A DNA stretch of 64,000 bases from Bacteroidota bacterium (GCA_013288945.1 JABDAZ010000010.1:1-64000), one strand, 5' to 3'; shown: positions 16,635-25,784, counted from the first letter of the stretch. Notes: generated by a model from the letters alone, not told the origin. Numbers and translations: made by a program.

Positions 16635-19268
16635 ATGCAATTTGATTGGGACATCATTAAAGCATTCACCCATTGTCAATACAAAGCCTGGTCTTTGGCC
16701 TCCGGTCAAATAAACAATACCAATTTTACTGTAAATGAAAATATTGTTGATGTCAACTTGCCTCTCCGTTCAATAACGTTGCAAGATAAAACAACTGCTA
16801 TTGCATGGTTTTACAATTTAGATACGCGAACAACAAATCACGTTGACAGAATTAGGATTCACATAGGATCAAAATCGGAAATCATTAAGTTACCAAAGCC
16901 GAATACAAAAGCAAAGAAATTATTGGCTGATTTTAAAAACTTTATTGATAAGAAGGAGCCTCCTCCTTTTTATAAAAACCCGCATTGCAATGAATGCCAT
17001 TTAAGAGAACGTTGTTTAAAAAAATTAAAAGAGCGAGACTGCATTAGTTTGCTTGGCGGCATGTCTCCGCATATACTTTCAACATTTCATAAGAAAGGAA
17101 TTTTTTCTATCCTGCAGCTTTCTCACATCTTTCGGCCGCGAAGAAGAAACCGCACAATTACTAAATCTGTCAAGTTCCCCTTTGAATTAAAAGCGCTCTC
17201 GATACGGGAACAAAAAACGTATGTCCTTCATAAACCTGAATTAAAAGATAATCCTGTTTCAATTTATTTTGATATGGAAGGATTACCAGATGAGAATTTT
17301 ATTTACCTGATTGGCGGAATAATTAAACAACATGATAAAGCAGACGAACAGTTTTCATTTTGGGCAAATAATGAAAAAGAAGAAAAACAAATCTTTAAAA
17401 ACTTGTTTGATGTATTTGCAAAATATCCTGAAGCTTCTATTTATCACTATGGCAGCTATGAAACCAAAGCATTGAAGTATGCGGAAAAGAATTGGTCTTT
17501 TGTTTTACCTGATGAAACCAACTTAATAAACCTGTTGTCGTTTTTTCGAACGCATGTATATCCGCCAACATATACCAATGGATTAAAAGAAATTGCAAAT
17601 TTTTTAAAATTTGAATGGAATGATGCTGAAGCAAACGGTTTAAAAAGTATTGAATGGAGAAAACATTGGGAACATACCAACACTGAAAATAATAAACAAA
17701 AATTAATTGATTATAACCTGGACGATTGCAAAGCGCTCATTAAAGTAAAAGAATGGTTTGACCATCTGGCTAACGATGATGCAGAAAATGTGCAGCAGGT
17801 TTCAAAAATGAAGCGGCACAGCCCTTACAATTTTACGAGTAATCAGGGTTTCGGAGAAGATTTTAATACTATCAATAAAGCTGCCTATTTTGATTACCAG
17901 CATTCAAAAATTTATTGGCGTAATGAGAAAAAAATTATCACAAAGAAAAATGAACCAAAACATTTTGGGCGTGGACAGCATGTCTGGCAACCAAAAAAAA
18001 TAAATCAGGTTATTCAGATCCCACCATTAAAAAATTGTCCCCATTGTGGCCACCGCAAACTATACCATGCCGTAAAGCAAAGAACATTTATTCAAACAGA
18101 TATAAAGTTTACATCCAAAGGCATTAAACAGTGGATTATAGAATATCATAGCGGCAAAGGCAAATGTGCAAAGTGCAGGATGAAGTATAATGACAGCACC
18201 CTCAGGATGCTCTACTATGGCGATAATTTAATTGCATGGGCAATCAATATGTATGTCAGTTATAAAGTAAGCTTTGCTTTGATAAGCAGGTTGGTGCAAG
18301 AGCAATTTGGAATATGGGTTAACCCAACATATTTTAATGACCGAAATTATATGTGGTGGCAAAAATTCAAACCGGAAGTTGATTATTGCTGGAAGATAAT
18401 ATTAAACAGCCCTGTCATTCATATTGATGAAACAACGGTGCGTTTGTCAAAAGGAACAGACCGCGGTTATGTATGGGCTTTTGCAACACAACATACGGTA
18501 TTCTACCACCTGACCTTAAACCGAGAAGCAGATTTTTTACATGAATGGCTGAAAGATTATAAAGGAATTATTATTACTGATTTTTATGCAGGCTATGAAT
18601 CACTCCCTGTTAAAAGACAAAAATGTTTGGTTCACCTTATCCGTGATTTGAATGATGAATTATATAAGAACCCGTTTGATGAAGAATATAAAAAAATGGT
18701 AGTGGCCTTTGGACAGCTCTTAAAGAAAATTATTTTAACAATCGATAAATATGGATTGAAAAAATTAAACCTGAAAAAACATATCAAAGAAACTAACCGG
18801 TTTTACAAAGAGTATGTTGACATAAAATATAAAACAGAGCTTGCTTCAAAAGCAGCTAAACGTTTAAAAAGGCATTGGGAAGAACTATGGACTTTTTTAT
18901 ATCATGACGGCATTCCATGGAACAACAACAATGCGGAAGCAGCAGTAAAAGCATTTGCACTTCACAGGAGAAATGTAAACGGTCAGGTAAATGAAAATGG
19001 CTTGAAAGAATATTTAAGCATGTTAACTATTGCGCAAACCTGCAGGTATAGAAATATTTCATTTTTGGATTACTTGCGCCGCAAAGCAGGCATCTGGCAA
19101 AATATTCCTGCTAAATTATTGCCAGGCTATCTTCCAATGGAACAAACAAAAGTGTACGCTGCAAAAATGAAATTTAAAACGGCGGAACAGTGGCGTACAT
19201 GGAATGAATCGGGAAAACGTCCAACATTTATTTCACCGGAATATTTTTTTATTAAAAACATAAAGTAA
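16635..19268 (+). CDS. TM0106-like nuclease fused to an IS66-type DDE transposase (877 aa)
   Basis: Residues 1-130 resemble the Cas4/RecB-like part of TM0106 proteins: C14 in FTHCQYKAW and C118/C121/C127 in HCNECHLRERC form the usual four-cysteine cluster, but I see no clear PD-(D/E)xK residues. Residues 138-165 look helix-hairpin-helix-like (LLGGMSPHILSTFHKKGI). Residues 208-375 are an RNase H-fold exonuclease of DEDDy type: D213/E215 in YFDMEGLP, then Y360/D364 in DYNLDDC. From about 465 comes an IS66 transposase: zinc ribbon C468/C471 and C511/C514, then D598 (HIDET), D649 (ITDFYAGY) and E768 (NNNAEAAVKAF), the full DDE set. The usual TnpA/TnpB helpers and leucine-zipper start of IS66 are absent. 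Confidence 0.88.
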   Translation: MQFDWDIIKAFTHCQYKAWSLASGQINNTNFTVNENIVDVNLPLRSITLQDKTTAIAWFYNLDTRTTNHVDRIRIHIGSKSEIIKLPKPNTKAKKLLADFKNFIDKKEPPPFYKNPHCNECHLRERCLKKLKERDCISLLGGMSPHILSTFHKKGIFSILQLSHIFRPRRRNRTITKSVKFPFELKALSIREQKTYVLHKPELKDNPVSIYFDMEGLPDENFIYLIGGIIKQHDKADEQFSFWANNEKEEKQIFKNLFDVFAKYPEASIYHYGSYETKALKYAEKNWSFVLPDETNLINLLSFFRTHVYPPTYTNGLKEIANFLKFEWNDAEANGLKSIEWRKHWEHTNTENNKQKLIDYNLDDCKALIKVKEWFDHLANDDAENVQQVSKMKRHSPYNFTSNQGFGEDFNTINKAAYFDYQHSKIYWRNEKKIITKKNEPKHFGRGQHVWQPKKINQVIQIPPLKNCPHCGHRKLYHAVKQRTFIQTDIKFTSKGIKQWIIEYHSGKGKCAKCRMKYNDSTLRMLYYGDNLIAWAINMYVSYKVSFALISRLVQEQFGIWVNPTYFNDRNYMWWQKFKPEVDYCWKIILNSPVIHIDETTVRLSKGTDRGYVWAFATQHTVFYHLTLNREADFLHEWLKDYKGIIITDFYAGYESLPVKRQKCLVHLIRDLNDELYKNPFDEEYKKMVVAFGQLLKKIILTIDKYGLKKLNLKKHIKETNRFYKEYVDIKYKTELASKAAKRLKRHWEELWTFLYHDGIPWNNNNAEAAVKAFALHRRNVNGQVNENGLKEYLSMLTIAQTCRYRNISFLDYLRRKAGIWQNIPAKLLPGYLPMEQTKVYAAKMKFKTAEQWRTWNESGKRPTFISPEYFFIKNIK

Positions 19269-19279
19269 GATTCATTAAA

Positions 19280-20455
19280 ATGGGTATAGAAAAATTAACC
19301 AGAAAGGATTTACATAACATGGTATGGGCAACACCTTTGCAATTGCTTGCAAAGAAATATCAAATTTCAGATGTGGGACTGCGAAAAATGTGTAAGCGTA
19401 TGATGATACCTGTTCCCAATAATGGGCACTGGGCAAGGCTTCCAATCAACAGAGTTGCGCCGATAAAACTTTCTGGAAGGTATTCCGGGGATGATGAAGT
19501 ACGGCTTGAACTTAGAAAGGAAAAAGATGATTCTGACAAGGAAGCATTGAAAGAACTAACTGAAGAATTCAGAGCAAACCACATTGTGCGCATTTTTGAA
19601 AAACTAACCAACCCGGATGAATTAGTAATCGTTTCCAAAAATATCATGCATGGTAAAGAAGGTCGTTCCTATCGTCATGGAGAAATGCTCACTAGTTCGA
19701 GAGGAGGACTTGATATTTGTGTGTTGCCTGAAAATATCATACGCGCTTTATGTTTTATGGACGCTGTTATAAAAGCATTAGAGACAAGAGGACATGATAT
19801 CATGACTCGCAACGCACAAACATTCGCAGTCATATTTGATGTGGAAATTGAAATTTCCTTCCGCGATAAATTAAAAAGAATACCGGTCAATACACACAGC
19901 TACCCAAGCACTGAACTCGTTCCAACCGGGCATGTTTGTTTCCGGGCAAGGATAAATTACAGCGATAAGGAATGGAAAGACGGAACACAATCGATTGAAC
20001 AACAGTTGCCCGCAATCATGGCAAAACTCGAACTGGAAGGCGGCAGGATTGCAGATGAAAGGATTTGGCGGGATAAGCAGGCGGAGATTCGCGAACGCAA
20101 AGAAAAAAAATTACAGGCCATCAAAGCGAAGATGGAAAAAGAACTGGCAGATTTTAAAAATATGCTGGGCCAATCCGTTCGCTGGAAAAAAGCAAAGGAC
20201 CTGCGCAACTATATTGATGAAAGGGAAAAATACGCCATCGAAAATAACCAGCACGATGAAAAATTTATCCGCTGGTTGGAATGGGCGAGAAAAAAAGCAG
20301 ACTGGTACGATCCGTTCATCAATACAGAAGATAAACTTTTAAACAATGTTCAAAAAGATAGTTCCCAACCTGAGAAAACACAACCGGCCTCTGAAAATGA
20401 ATTATTTTTTGAAACAAAAAACTGGTTTAAAAAGCCATTTTATTCAAAAAGATAA
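19280..20455 (+). CDS. Uncharacterised protein with N-terminal HTH-like segment, partner of the fusion gene
   Basis: The first 55 residues carry a helix-turn-helix-like stretch (LTRKDLHNMVWATPLQLLAK, then KYQISDVGLRKMCKRMMIPV) ending NNGHWARLP, a signature I have seen in uncharacterised proteins of mobile elements. The middle is alpha/beta, and residues about 250-330 form a long charged coiled coil (REKEK-type repeats). It begins 11 bases after the fusion gene, so it belongs to the same transcript. Recognition of target or element-end DNA is the natural guess, but its function is not known. Confidence 0.75.
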   Translation: MGIEKLTRKDLHNMVWATPLQLLAKKYQISDVGLRKMCKRMMIPVPNNGHWARLPINRVAPIKLSGRYSGDDEVRLELRKEKDDSDKEALKELTEEFRANHIVRIFEKLTNPDELVIVSKNIMHGKEGRSYRHGEMLTSSRGGLDICVLPENIIRALCFMDAVIKALETRGHDIMTRNAQTFAVIFDVEIEISFRDKLKRIPVNTHSYPSTELVPTGHVCFRARINYSDKEWKDGTQSIEQQLPAIMAKLELEGGRIADERIWRDKQAEIRERKEKKLQAIKAKMEKELADFKNMLGQSVRWKKAKDLRNYIDEREKYAIENNQHDEKFIRWLEWARKKADWYDPFINTEDKLLNNVQKDSSQPEKTQPASENELFFETKNWFKKPFYSKR

Positions 20456-20499
20456 ATCTATATGATCACTTAAGTCTAGCCACTGCCGTATTAATTACT

Positions 20500-20531
20500 A
20501 AATAAAATTAACATACATGTTAATTTTATTT
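20500..20531. promoter_or_regulatory. Perfect 32-bp palindrome, operator candidate
   Basis: Arms of 15 bp (AAATAAAATTAACAT and its exact complement) are separated by AC. The right arm ends on the first base of the -33 TTG of the promoter that follows, so a dimeric repressor bound here would block transcription. The XRE domain encoded in the operon (20813) is the obvious candidate to bind it. Confidence 0.75.
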
Positions 20532-20560
20532 TGATTAATTAATATAAATGAATATTTTTG
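20531..20560 (+). promoter_or_regulatory. Promoter: TTG - 19 bp - TATTTTTG
   Basis: A -33 TTG (20531-20533) and a perfect TAnnTTTG -7 box (20553-20560) are spaced 19 bp apart, as in Bacteroidota primary promoters. The predicted start of transcription lies about 12 bases before the ATG at 20579. Confidence 0.65.
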
Positions 20561-20578
20561 TTCTTAATGACATTATAG

Positions 20579-20806
20579 ATGAATTATGGCAACAATAAGA
20601 TAAAGATAAAAATTTATGTTGGAGACCACCCTCCTCCACACATCCATTTACATAGGAAAGATCGGTCGATTACACGGGTTGCTCTGCCAACACTTTTATT
20701 ATTATCAGGAAAGCCTCTAAATAAAGAAGAATTGGATTTGGTTATAGAAAAATATGACCTTTTATGCGAAGAATATGATAGAATAAATCCAAAAAAACAT
20801 CAATAA
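20579..20806 (+). CDS. DUF4160 domain protein, 75 aa
   Basis: The motif DHPPPHIHLHRKDRS near the N-terminus is the mark of DUF4160, small proteins usually encoded beside a DUF2442 partner in toxin-antitoxin-like pairs. It is the first gene of a seven-gene operon, 6 bases before the next start. That next protein opens with a DUF2442-like segment fused to a regulator, so the usual pairing is kept in a new setting. Whether this protein is toxin, antitoxin or adaptor is not known. Confidence 0.85.
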   Translation: MNYGNNKIKIKIYVGDHPPPHIHLHRKDRSITRVALPTLLLLSGKPLNKEELDLVIEKYDLLCEEYDRINPKKHQ

Positions 20807-20812
20807 AAAATT

Positions 20813-22327
20813 ATGAATAAGTGGGATTACATAGAATATCAGAAAATTATTAACGCAAAAATTGATGACCGTTTAATATCAATAACCTTTGCTAATAATG
20901 ATAAAGTTGATATTTCTATAAATACTTTTTTGCCGCAAGAATCTGAGAAAATTGAACCTGGGACGATTTCATTTTCAGATTATGAAATTTCTATTAGAGC
21001 CACTCCTGAAGATATTATAGTTCCATGGGATAGGATACGTGTGCTAAGTGATAAGGATTTTGCAAAGGAAATGGTTAGGTTGGCAGGAGAGAATCATAAG
21101 TTAACAGGGTTGAGGCTTAAAGCACTTCGTGAAAAAAAGAATATTAAAAGCGGCGATCTTGCTTTCATTTCTGGAGTTACTCCACAAACCATTTCACGAA
21201 TTGAAAAAGGACATACAGATGTAAGTTTTGGCACCTTAAGAAAAATTTTAGCTGCAATGGGTTACTCTTTAAAAGATTTAGTTGCACAAGAAACATTGCA
21301 AGAAACTTTAAAACCTATTTCGACTTTCAATGAAATTCTTAAAAAGCTGAACAAATTAGGCTTAGGAACTTCTATAATCAACAAAATCCTGCCTTTGGAA
21401 ATTCAAAGTCAGGTTGGTCAAAGAAAAGATGGATTACCGGAACTATTGATCAATGAAATAACTTTTCATTTGAATAGGATTTTTGGATGGACAGGCACGG
21501 AGATTTTAGAAAACGAACATTTATCATTTAATGAGAGTCCTGCACAGATCGCATATTTTAAAACCCCTTCAAAAGGAAATATAAACCAAATAAAAGCCTA
21601 TTCCCATTATGCATTTTATCTTGCAAATATTGTCAACAATATCAATATTACAAAACCTTCAATTGATTATCCAGGCGATTTAGAAGAATTCAAAACGACA
21701 TTTTATAAAAAGTATCAGCAACTTGATTTAGAAAATTTAATCAATTATTCTTGGGACTTGGGTATCTGTATAATTCCTTTAAATGATCAGGGCGTTTTTC
21801 ACGGAGCCTCGTGGAATATTGAAGGGAAGCATGTCATAGTCTTAAAACAAAGAACCCAGGCACACGCCCGATGGATATTTGATTTGCTCCATGAACTCTA
21901 TCATGTATTCGTTCATTTGGAACAATCAAATACATCAGTAATAGAAATCGAAGAACTTAATCCGTATTCGAATAATAACTCAATTGAAGAAAAGGAGGCT
22001 AATGCTTTTGCTGACCAATTCATTTTTAATCATAAAGCTGAAGAAATAGTCCATAAATCATTAGAAAATGCGAATTATAAATTAGACCAACTTAAAAAAG
22101 CAGCAATTGCAATTTCAAAACAAACAAAAATCAGGGTTGATTTTATTGCAAATTATTTAGCCTTTAGATTACAGATGAACGAAAAGAATTGGTGGGGTTC
22201 TGCTAATAGTTTACAGATAATAGATCCGGATCCATTTTATATTGCCAAAAAAGTATTGAATGAAAGGGTCTCAATTGAAAATCTTAATACAATTGATAAA
22301 AACTTACTTGTATCAGCCTTAAATTGA
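20813..22327 (+). CDS. DUF2442-like / XRE / ImmA-IrrE metallopeptidase regulator
   Basis: Three parts are seen. Residues 10-80 are DUF2442-like (small beta-rich domain ending IIVPWDRIRVLSD). Residues 97-157 are an XRE helix-turn-helix (GLRLKALREKKNIKSGDLAF, TPQTISRIEKGHTDVSFGTL). The C-terminal half is an ImmA/IrrE zinc metallopeptidase with HELYH (H360, E361, H364) and the third ligand region EEKEANAFA (E392-E395). ImmA/IrrE proteases cleave a repressor on DNA damage or phage induction; here repressor-type HTH and protease are in one chain. It probably controls the palindrome at 20500 and switches on the genes behind it. Confidence 0.85.
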   Translation: MNKWDYIEYQKIINAKIDDRLISITFANNDKVDISINTFLPQESEKIEPGTISFSDYEISIRATPEDIIVPWDRIRVLSDKDFAKEMVRLAGENHKLTGLRLKALREKKNIKSGDLAFISGVTPQTISRIEKGHTDVSFGTLRKILAAMGYSLKDLVAQETLQETLKPISTFNEILKKLNKLGLGTSIINKILPLEIQSQVGQRKDGLPELLINEITFHLNRIFGWTGTEILENEHLSFNESPAQIAYFKTPSKGNINQIKAYSHYAFYLANIVNNINITKPSIDYPGDLEEFKTTFYKKYQQLDLENLINYSWDLGICIIPLNDQGVFHGASWNIEGKHVIVLKQRTQAHARWIFDLLHELYHVFVHLEQSNTSVIEIEELNPYSNNNSIEEKEANAFADQFIFNHKAEEIVHKSLENANYKLDQLKKAAIAISKQTKIRVDFIANYLAFRLQMNEKNWWGSANSLQIIDPDPFYIAKKVLNERVSIENLNTIDKNLLVSALN

Positions 22328-22337
22328 ATAAGCTAAT

Positions 22338-22985
22338 ATGCAAAAGAGAAAAAAATTTACACGGGTAGTCCCAGACGAAATTAAAGTATCGGAATTAAAG
22401 ATTGATGATGTAACATGTGGTGCAACTAAATGCGATGAAGGATACCATTGCTACAGTAAAAAGAAAACGAGTTTAAGAAAATATGGGGAACAAAGAGTTT
22501 GTAAGGAATGCGGCACCGATTTAATTGATTGGGAACGGATTCACAAGAATGATATTAATGATTCAGACTTTGTATTTGAACAACTAAGAACAGAAATTAT
22601 TAGACATGTATTCTGGCATAACCAAATTCAGGTGGAAGCATTACACGCAACATACTTACAAGGCAAAACTAAAACTCGTGAAAAAGCACTACGGCTTTTG
22701 AAATCCAGGATTGGAAAGTATAATAATTTTATGGATGGACGACAAACTCCAATGGGAAAAGAGGAGATAGTCAATTATGCACAGCATGCAACAGCTACCT
22801 GCTGCAGACAGTGCCTGGAAGCCTGGCACAACATCAAAATGGAAAAGCCCTTGACAGAACAAGAGCTTAACTTTTGCACCGATTTAGTAATGAAATATAT
22901 TACTGAAAGGGTCCCAAAATTAAGTGCCGATCCGGTTGATGAAGAAATTGCAAAAAAATTATCTTATGAACATAATAAACACTGA
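22338..22985 (+). CDS. Cysteine/histidine-rich protein of unknown function, 215 aa
   Basis: The N-terminal part has a probable zinc site built from C-x4-C and H-x-C (VTCGATKCDEGYHCYS) and C-x2-C (RVCKECGTDL). A second cluster, ATCCRQCLEAWHNI, follows near residue 150 with H-A-T-A-T-C-C-x2-C. Between them are helices with HVFWHNQIQVEALHA. The pattern recalls uncharacterised zinc proteins I cannot name with certainty. It starts 10 bases after the metallopeptidase gene and overlaps the radical SAM gene by 20 bases, which suggests that the two products work together. Confidence 0.75.
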   Translation: MQKRKKFTRVVPDEIKVSELKIDDVTCGATKCDEGYHCYSKKKTSLRKYGEQRVCKECGTDLIDWERIHKNDINDSDFVFEQLRTEIIRHVFWHNQIQVEALHATYLQGKTKTREKALRLLKSRIGKYNNFMDGRQTPMGKEEIVNYAQHATATCCRQCLEAWHNIKMEKPLTEQELNFCTDLVMKYITERVPKLSADPVDEEIAKKLSYEHNKH

Positions 22986-23964
22986 AGAAATTTCATCAAA
23001 ATATAGACAAAAGGGAATTAACCTCAGCGAAAAATCGCTATCAATAACAAACTTCAAGGGCTCAGAGCAAGAGAAAGATTTGAGGGAACAACCAAATTGT
23101 GACGGATTTGGGAGAATAAGGCATTTTAAATTACATCCTTCAGAAGATTGGCCAATAAATCCTCTACCTATTATTCCTGCGGCGAAATATTTGGGTATAA
23201 AGCAAACAGATGAACTGAGGGCACAAGTATTTCAGAATTCCGTATGCAACTGGCGATGCTGGTATTGTTATGTAGATTTTAAACTGTTGAATGGAGATAG
23301 CAGGTTTTCAAGTTATCTAACAAGTAATGATTTACTTGATTTATATTTAAAAGAACCCAACCCTCCTTCATTAATTGATTTATCGGGTGGTCAGCCTGAC
23401 CTGACACCGGAATGGATTCCCTGGATGATGGAAGCTATTATTGAAAAAAATCTTCAGGATAAAATACTTCTTTGGTCAGACGATAATTTAAGTAATGATT
23501 ATTTTTGGCGTTACCTTTCTACAGATCAAATTGATTTAATTACTTCATATAAAATGTACGCAAGAGTTTGTTGTTTTAAGGGAATTGATGAAACATCATT
23601 TTCAATAAACACAAAGGCGGATCCAAAATTATTTTATAACCAATTTGACTTATTCAAACGCCTTCGTAGTATAAAAATCGATTTGTACGCTTATATTACG
23701 CTAACAGCCCCACCGGAAACAAATTTTGAAAAGTCAGTACCCTTGTTTATGGACCACATACAATCTGTTGATGAAAAATTTCTGCTAAGGATTGTACCAT
23801 TAAAAATTTTTGAATTTGAACCAACAAAATCAAGGAATGATATAAATAAAGCTGAACTTCTATCAGGTCAGGAAAAAGCTATTGTGATTTGGAAAAGAGA
23901 AATGAAAAAAAGATTTTCAGAAGAAGAGAGAAATTTACCAATAACAAATATTTATGAGCCCTAA
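22966..23964 (+). CDS. Radical SAM enzyme of unknown substrate
   Basis: The [4Fe-4S]/SAM motif CxxxCxxC is present in SVCNWRCWYCYVDF (C94, C98, C101 from the ATG at 22966). The glycine-rich SAM-binding strand follows (LIDLSGGQPDLTPEW), and further barrel strands are visible (KILLWSDDNLS, DLYAYITLTAPP, LLRIVPLKIFEFEP). No C-terminal SPASM cysteine cluster is seen. An upstream ATG at 22924 would add 14 residues inside the previous gene and is less likely. Operon mates (methyltransferase, ASCH, P-loop kinase) point to a nucleotide or nucleic-acid substrate, which is inference. Confidence 0.85.
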   Translation: MNIINTEEISSKYRQKGINLSEKSLSITNFKGSEQEKDLREQPNCDGFGRIRHFKLHPSEDWPINPLPIIPAAKYLGIKQTDELRAQVFQNSVCNWRCWYCYVDFKLLNGDSRFSSYLTSNDLLDLYLKEPNPPSLIDLSGGQPDLTPEWIPWMMEAIIEKNLQDKILLWSDDNLSNDYFWRYLSTDQIDLITSYKMYARVCCFKGIDETSFSINTKADPKLFYNQFDLFKRLRSIKIDLYAYITLTAPPETNFEKSVPLFMDHIQSVDEKFLLRIVPLKIFEFEPTKSRNDINKAELLSGQEKAIVIWKREMKKRFSEEERNLPITNIYEP

Positions 23965-23992
23965 ATTTTTCATGTAACCCAAGCCTTTTCCA

Positions 23993-25276
23993 ATGAACAA
24001 AGCATATTTAAGAAAATCTGTTTTACGCATCTGCCAGCAACCCCGGACTTTTGAATACATAAGCAAAAATACAAAAGGTCTTTACCCAAATTATCTAACC
24101 GATATTTTGAGGGAGCTTGGTGACGAAGATTTAATTACTTATGTTAATGATATGTGGGTGGTCAAACAAATAAAAGTAGATGATGACAAATTGCAACTTT
24201 TTCCACCAGAGTCAAAACTTTATTTGCAAAAGTATATGGGCTATTTTGACTTTTTGAAAACGCCCCACCCCTTAGATTTTGAATGGAGAAATTCTACAGC
24301 TAGTTTGAATAGATTGCTAAATAAAATCCAAACGTTTTTACTTCCTAAAGACAAACTTTTATTTTTAGGTATGCCAACTTTATTCGCAACAGCAATTCAA
24401 AAAGATATTCCTTATGTAACTAGCCTTATTGAACGTAATAAACCTATCATAACTGGATTAAATAAAATACATAACGGGAGTAATAAATTTAGAATAATCG
24501 AAGCAGACTTATTCAGAATAAATCCTGAAATTATCGCTGAACATTTTTGTGTAGTAATGGATCCACCATGGTATACACCACATTTTAAACAATTCATGTG
24601 GGTAGCGGCTAAAAGTATTTGTCTAAACGGAATGGTTGCAATTAGTTTGCCCCCCATTAATACAAGGCCAAATATTTTAGAAGAAAGATTAGAATGGTTT
24701 ACTTTTTGTCAAACTCTTGGTCTGTGTTTGGAAATACTAGAACCGGAGCAGCTTGAATACGCGATGCCTTTCTTTGAGTTTAATGCCTTAAGAGCTAATG
24801 GAATTCAAGATGTGATGCCTTTTTGGCGAAAAGGAGATTTGGCTATATTTAGAAAAATCGGAAATACAGATCTTCCACGACCAAATCATGAATCTATAAA
24901 TAGCGAATGGGTTGAGAGAGAATTTAATTCAATAAGATTAAGGATAAAAACAAATCATAATTCTGCTTCGGTTAACCCAAATTCTATTCCTTTAATTATA
25001 GAATCAATTGTAAAAGGAGATATCTTGCCGACAGTTAGCAATAGGGATGAAAGAAGAAACGAGGCTAATTTATGGACCTCGGGAAACAGAATCTTTAAAG
25101 TCAATGATCCTTTTGTTTTTCTATCTTGTTTGGATTCTGTTCTCTCTGGAACGAACATTACCGAAAACGAAAATCTAGTTACCGATTTTATTGCAGTTGT
25201 TATCAAAATAGAAAATTCAGAATACAAAGAATATCTAGAATGGATTTATTATGAAATGGAAAGACAAATTAATTAA
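23993..25276 (+). CDS. DPPW-motif methyltransferase with N-terminal winged helix
   Basis: Residues 1-60 look like a winged-helix domain (LRKSVLRICQQPRTFEYISK, YPNYLTDILRELGDEDLITY). A Rossmann methyltransferase follows: motif I LLFLGMPTLFATA (122-134) is degenerate at the glycines, and motif IV is VVMDPPWYTPHF (D190-W193), the DPPW form typical of N6-adenine and MT-A70-like enzymes acting on exocyclic amino groups. The C-terminal 130 residues are not recognised. A nucleic-acid or nucleotide substrate is likely from the motif. It follows the radical SAM gene by 28 bases and overlaps the next gene by 26 bases. Confidence 0.75.
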   Translation: MNKAYLRKSVLRICQQPRTFEYISKNTKGLYPNYLTDILRELGDEDLITYVNDMWVVKQIKVDDDKLQLFPPESKLYLQKYMGYFDFLKTPHPLDFEWRNSTASLNRLLNKIQTFLLPKDKLLFLGMPTLFATAIQKDIPYVTSLIERNKPIITGLNKIHNGSNKFRIIEADLFRINPEIIAEHFCVVMDPPWYTPHFKQFMWVAAKSICLNGMVAISLPPINTRPNILEERLEWFTFCQTLGLCLEILEPEQLEYAMPFFEFNALRANGIQDVMPFWRKGDLAIFRKIGNTDLPRPNHESINSEWVEREFNSIRLRIKTNHNSASVNPNSIPLIIESIVKGDILPTVSNRDERRNEANLWTSGNRIFKVNDPFVFLSCLDSVLSGTNITENENLVTDFIAVVIKIENSEYKEYLEWIYYEMERQIN

Positions 25277-25769
25277 TGATTTACTTGATTCATTAAAAAA
25301 GGATATGTATTGGTCCCGGTTAATTTACAACGCTATTCACGAAAATAAAATAAATATACATCTTGCAATTTTTAACGAACCGTTTTTAAGCTTGATTATT
25401 GCAAAAAAGAAAACTATGGAATCCAGGTTTTCAGTTAACCATGTTTCACCTTACAATAAAATTAATTCAAATGATATTGTATTAATAAAAAAATCTGGAG
25501 GTAACGTTGACGCTATATTCACTGCAAAAAATATTAAATATTTTAGAAATCTTTCTTCAGACAAAATTTCAATTTTAAATGAGAAATATGGCAATCAAAT
25601 TGGCTGGGACATTGATCCAGAATTTCTTAAAAATAAATCTGGCGCAAAATATTTGACATTAATGGAAATTTCCCATTTAAAAACGTTAGCTCCAATTGAA
25701 GTAGGTAAAAAGGACAAGACCGGCTGGTCTGTTATAAAGTTAGGTTTAAAGAACACACTATTTGAGTAA
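25251..25769 (+). CDS. ASCH / PUA-like domain protein
   Basis: After about 35 helical residues comes an ASCH-like beta-barrel: HLAIFNEPFLSLIIAKKKTM, ESRFS, then NSNDIVLIKKSGG and DAIFTAKNIKYF. ASCH domains are PUA relatives that bind RNA or modified nucleosides, and some (YqfB) hydrolyse N4-acetylcytidine. In this operon it may recognise or edit the product of the radical SAM/methyltransferase pair, which is inference. The start lies inside the methyltransferase gene, so translation is coupled. Confidence 0.7.
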   Translation: MKWKDKLINDLLDSLKKDMYWSRLIYNAIHENKINIHLAIFNEPFLSLIIAKKKTMESRFSVNHVSPYNKINSNDIVLIKKSGGNVDAIFTAKNIKYFRNLSSDKISILNEKYGNQIGWDIDPEFLKNKSGAKYLTLMEISHLKTLAPIEVGKKDKTGWSVIKLGLKNTLFE

Positions 25770-25784
25770 TAAAAATAATTAACA

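Noticed and set aside
16635-19268. Ordinary IS66 insertion sequence
   Set aside because: There are no tnpA/tnpB genes, no obvious terminal inverted repeats, and the transposase part is preceded in frame by about 460 residues of nuclease-like sequence.
22966-23964. Viperin (antiviral ddhNTP synthase)
   Set aside because: The CxxxCxxC region and following strands do not match the viperin pattern; only the pairing with a P-loop kinase is similar.
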